Positions 60,444 through 62,463 of a DNA stretch of 62,463 nucleotides are shown piece after piece; the first letter of the stretch is position 1; the number at the start of each line of letters is the position of its first letter. This DNA comes from a virus. The notes below the pieces were generated by a model. It ran no database searches. It saw only the letters and a program-made list of their open reading frames with translations, and was not told the DNA's origin. The translations under genes were made by a program, and so were the position numbers. Location: positions 1 to 62,463 of the IMG/VR virus record IMGVR_UViG_3300024999_000106; one strand, 5' to 3'.

Positions 60444-61636
60444 ATCTTCATCAAGAATGGATGACAGATAGTAGTTTATTCGGAGATGACTATGCTAAGA
60501 ATGTACAACTCCAACAGGCAAAGGATAGATATGATATTCAAAGATATCAATCAAACGAAGGTTCTCCTGCAATAATTGATACCATTGCAACACAAGTAAT
60601 AGTTCAATCACATTCAAACCCATTAAATGAAGGTAAATATGATAAGAAAATTCATATGCCAATTGATACAATAGTCAATACTGGATCAATAGTTGAATGG
60701 GAAAATAATAAATGGATTATAGTAAGTAATATTGATAATTTACAAGCATATAAAACAGCTAGTATGATTAGATGTAACAACACCATCCAATTCTACTCTT
60801 CATCCTCAACTCTACACACAATCCCTTGCATAATCTCAAAAGGTTCAATCTCTCTAGATGAACAAAAAATAATATCAACTTTAGATTCAGAAATTGCAGT
60901 ACAAATAAGCAATACTTCAATAACAAGACAAATTGAGATTAATGATGTGTACAAAATTGGATTGCGTTCGTGGCAGGTAACAAATATTGATGACATTACT
61001 GTGAATGGTTTGCTGATTTTGAGAATGGTATATAGCGAAGTTGAGCAAGTATTTCCTGTTTATAGTGTTGAGATTTTGAATGGAACAACTACAAGTACTC
61101 AACAGGGCAATAATATCCAATTAAATGTTCAAGTAAAAGATCATGATATGATTTTAAGTCCTACTCCATCTGTAATTTATACTAGCTCAGATATAACAAA
61201 AGCAATGGTTTCAAGTACAGGTCTAATTTCAACTTTATCAGTTGGAACTTCAACAATAACATGTAAATTACAAAGTGATAATAACATTTTTGATACATTT
61301 GTTGTTAATGTTGAAGCAATTCCTGTTGTTGAGACGTATACATTGGAATTGACAGGTAGTATTCAACCTGATAGTGAAATTAAGAGTGGACAAGTGAAGA
61401 CATATGCTTGTGTTAAGAAAAATAGTTTAGGTGTTGTGGTTAGTGGAACAATGTTTGATTTTAGTATTGTAAATGGGACTACTTTATCGAGTGCATATAC
61501 TTTTACAGTTTTGAATGATACTCAGGTAAGTTTGAAGGCTAATCAGTATACTTATTATATTGATCTTGTTGCAGTAGATAGAAGTGATAATACATTAACT
61601 GTTTCTAAACATATTAAATTGAGATCAGTGATGTAA
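60440..61636 (+). CDS. Head-closure protein with Ig-like (Big_2-type) domains
   Basis: Protein of 398 residues. The N-terminal 190 residues (YDIQRYQSNEGSPAIIDTI, WENNKWIIVSNIDN) fit a stopper or head-closure protein that binds linear structural partners. Residues about 200-290 (VEILNGTTTSTQQGNNIQL, VIYTSSDITKAMVSSTGLIS) match a Big_2-type Ig-like fold, and a second beta domain follows to the end. Ig-like additions on phage virions often bind carbohydrate on cells. Overlaps the 80-residue gene. Confidence 0.65.
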   Translation: MNLHQEWMTDSSLFGDDYAKNVQLQQAKDRYDIQRYQSNEGSPAIIDTIATQVIVQSHSNPLNEGKYDKKIHMPIDTIVNTGSIVEWENNKWIIVSNIDNLQAYKTASMIRCNNTIQFYSSSSTLHTIPCIISKGSISLDEQKIISTLDSEIAVQISNTSITRQIEINDVYKIGLRSWQVTNIDDITVNGLLILRMVYSEVEQVFPVYSVEILNGTTTSTQQGNNIQLNVQVKDHDMILSPTPSVIYTSSDITKAMVSSTGLISTLSVGTSTITCKLQSDNNIFDTFVVNVEAIPVVETYTLELTGSIQPDSEIKSGQVKTYACVKKNSLGVVVSGTMFDFSIVNGTTLSSAYTFTVLNDTQVSLKANQYTYYIDLVAVDRSDNTLTVSKHIKLRSVM

Positions 61637-61667
61637 TTATAAATTTTTAGTCTAGAGGTGGTGTATT

Positions 61668-62168
61668 AACATAGAAAAATCTTTCAAATTTAAGCATATA
61701 GAAAATAATCTTGTGAAACTATTATCTTTATTACTTGAAAGTAAAAATATCTCAAAATATATTTATCATTTAGTAGATGATCCTTTGTCTGAATCAGATG
61801 TTACAGAAGACTTAATGGGAAATGGTAATATAATATTAACCCTATTTGATGAAACAGTATTAACAAATTCTCAGGTTAAAGTATTCTTAAATCCATTTAA
61901 TGGTTCTCTTAAATCAATGCCTACTAGCGATATAGTTTTTACTTTAGACATAATTGTTCCAAATCTATATTGGAAGTTAAATGGCATGGGTCAGATTCGT
62001 CCATATCGTATAGCAGATGAATTTGCACAATTAGTTGATGGACAAAAAGTTGCTGGCATGGGTGAAGTAAATATTACAAATTTTAAAGCATATAAAGTTA
62101 ATACCACCTATTCAGGTTTAACTTTATTTATTGAAGTTAATTCTTCGACCACTAAAGGACTGAGATAA
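61668..62168 (+). CDS. Head-tail joining or neck protein; non-AUG start suspected
   Basis: An ATG, GTG or TTG in frame appears only at GTG 61713, which lacks a binding site. Upstream, AGAGGTGG (about 61655-61662) is followed by in-frame ATT (61666) and ATA (61672) and protein-like codons (EKSFKFKHIENNLV), so translation may start there. The body (NGSLKSMPTSDIVFTLDIIVP, GMGQIRPYRIADEFAQLVDG) resembles tail-completion proteins that follow head closure. Start coordinate is approximate. Confidence 0.5.
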   Translation, partial: NIEKSFKFKHIENNLVKLLSLLLESKNISKYIYHLVDDPLSESDVTEDLMGNGNIILTLFDETVLTNSQVKVFLNPFNGSLKSMPTSDIVFTLDIIVPNLYWKLNGMGQIRPYRIADEFAQLVDGQKVAGMGEVNITNFKAYKVNTTYSGLTLFIEVNSSTTKGLR

Positions 62169-62463
62169 ATGGCAGAACTTAAATACATATTTGCTCAACC
62201 TGATTATGTGGAAGGAATTGATAAAGATAATCCAATATGTATTTATCCAGTCAGATTAAAAGATTATGATAAATTTAGTGAAGTATCACATCTTTTACAC
62301 ATATCAAAAAATCATTTTGAGGAAACAGAATATCCATTATTAATGTTAGTTTTTATGTGTATGCCACAATTAAATTTAACACAAGAAGAGTTGATTAAAA
62401 AATTAGAAGATACTTTTTCAATTATAACAAGAAAAGATGTTAAGTTTATTTCTGATGAAAAAA
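62169..62463 (+). CDS. Tail-region protein, partial at right edge
   Basis: ATG at 62169 (MAELKYIFAQPDYVEGID) follows the previous stop directly; 98 codons are visible and the frame is open at the window end. Acidic and helical in the second half (LTQEELIKKLEDTFSI). Could be a tail or tail-assembly protein; not recognised. Confidence 0.6.
   Translation, partial: MAELKYIFAQPDYVEGIDKDNPICIYPVRLKDYDKFSEVSHLLHISKNHFEETEYPLLMLVFMCMPQLNLTQEELIKKLEDTFSIITRKDVKFISDEK

Overview
The window is a very AT-rich stretch of a tailed-phage or prophage genome that infects a low-GC Gram-positive (Bacillota) host. The evidence is strong AGGAGG-type ribosome binding sites, sigma-A-like promoters (TTGACA or TTGCAN, 17 nt, TATAAT, often with TGC before the -10), frequent TTG starts, and a block of structural genes in canonical head order. 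The order single-subunit RNA polymerase (YonO-like), HU, YonK-like protein, later TerL and portal recalls the SPbeta yon region. That relationship is my inference from motifs and order, not from a database search.

Layout. (A) 1-17.2 kb, minus strand: about 30 small accessory genes transcribed leftward. Recognisable ones are a DUF4942-type adenine methyltransferase, an LPD29-domain protein, a DUF262 (ParB-like) protein, a second ParB-like protein, zinc-ribbon proteins and a NUMOD3 DNA-binding protein. From about 0.5 to 10 kb the genes are separated by a family of paired inverted-repeat elements whose arms differ but whose centres and linkers are conserved. From 10.9 to 17.2 kb the genes sit in short cassettes, each with its own promoter and an intrinsic terminator that overlaps or abuts the stop codon. 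(B) 17.2-19.7 kb: a gene-free divergent region with extreme strand composition (G>>C on the left, C>>G on the right).

(C) 19.7-53 kb, plus strand: early and middle genes. It opens with a compact cassette of MazG-like protein, radical SAM enzyme and a shortened seryl-tRNA-synthetase-like protein. Then come a GIY-YIG/KilAC fusion, a replication-initiator-like protein preceded by iteron-like repeats, a DECH helicase broken by in-frame stops, MT-A70, D12 and beta-type DNA methyltransferases, the RNA polymerase, PIN-PhoH, HU, a second helicase, a broken metallophosphoesterase and about eight homing-endonuclease-like genes. (D) 50.9-62.5 kb, plus strand: packaging and head module (zinc-finger protein, TerL, portal, protease-scaffold with a nested scaffold start, decoration-like protein, major capsid protein, head-completion and tail-joining genes). 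The last gene runs off the right end.

How the parts work together. The phage carries its own RNA polymerase, candidate origin elements, several methyltransferases likely to act against restriction, and a packaging module invaded by homing nucleases. Two methyltransferases contain simple-sequence tracts ((AG)8 with G5, and (CA)16) at positions where slippage would switch them on or off. Several other genes are interrupted by 5-7 bp tandem duplications or by in-frame TAA. These are either contingency-locus behaviour, gene decay or assembly errors; reads would decide. The most novel-looking system is the radical SAM / SerRS-like / MazG-like cassette.
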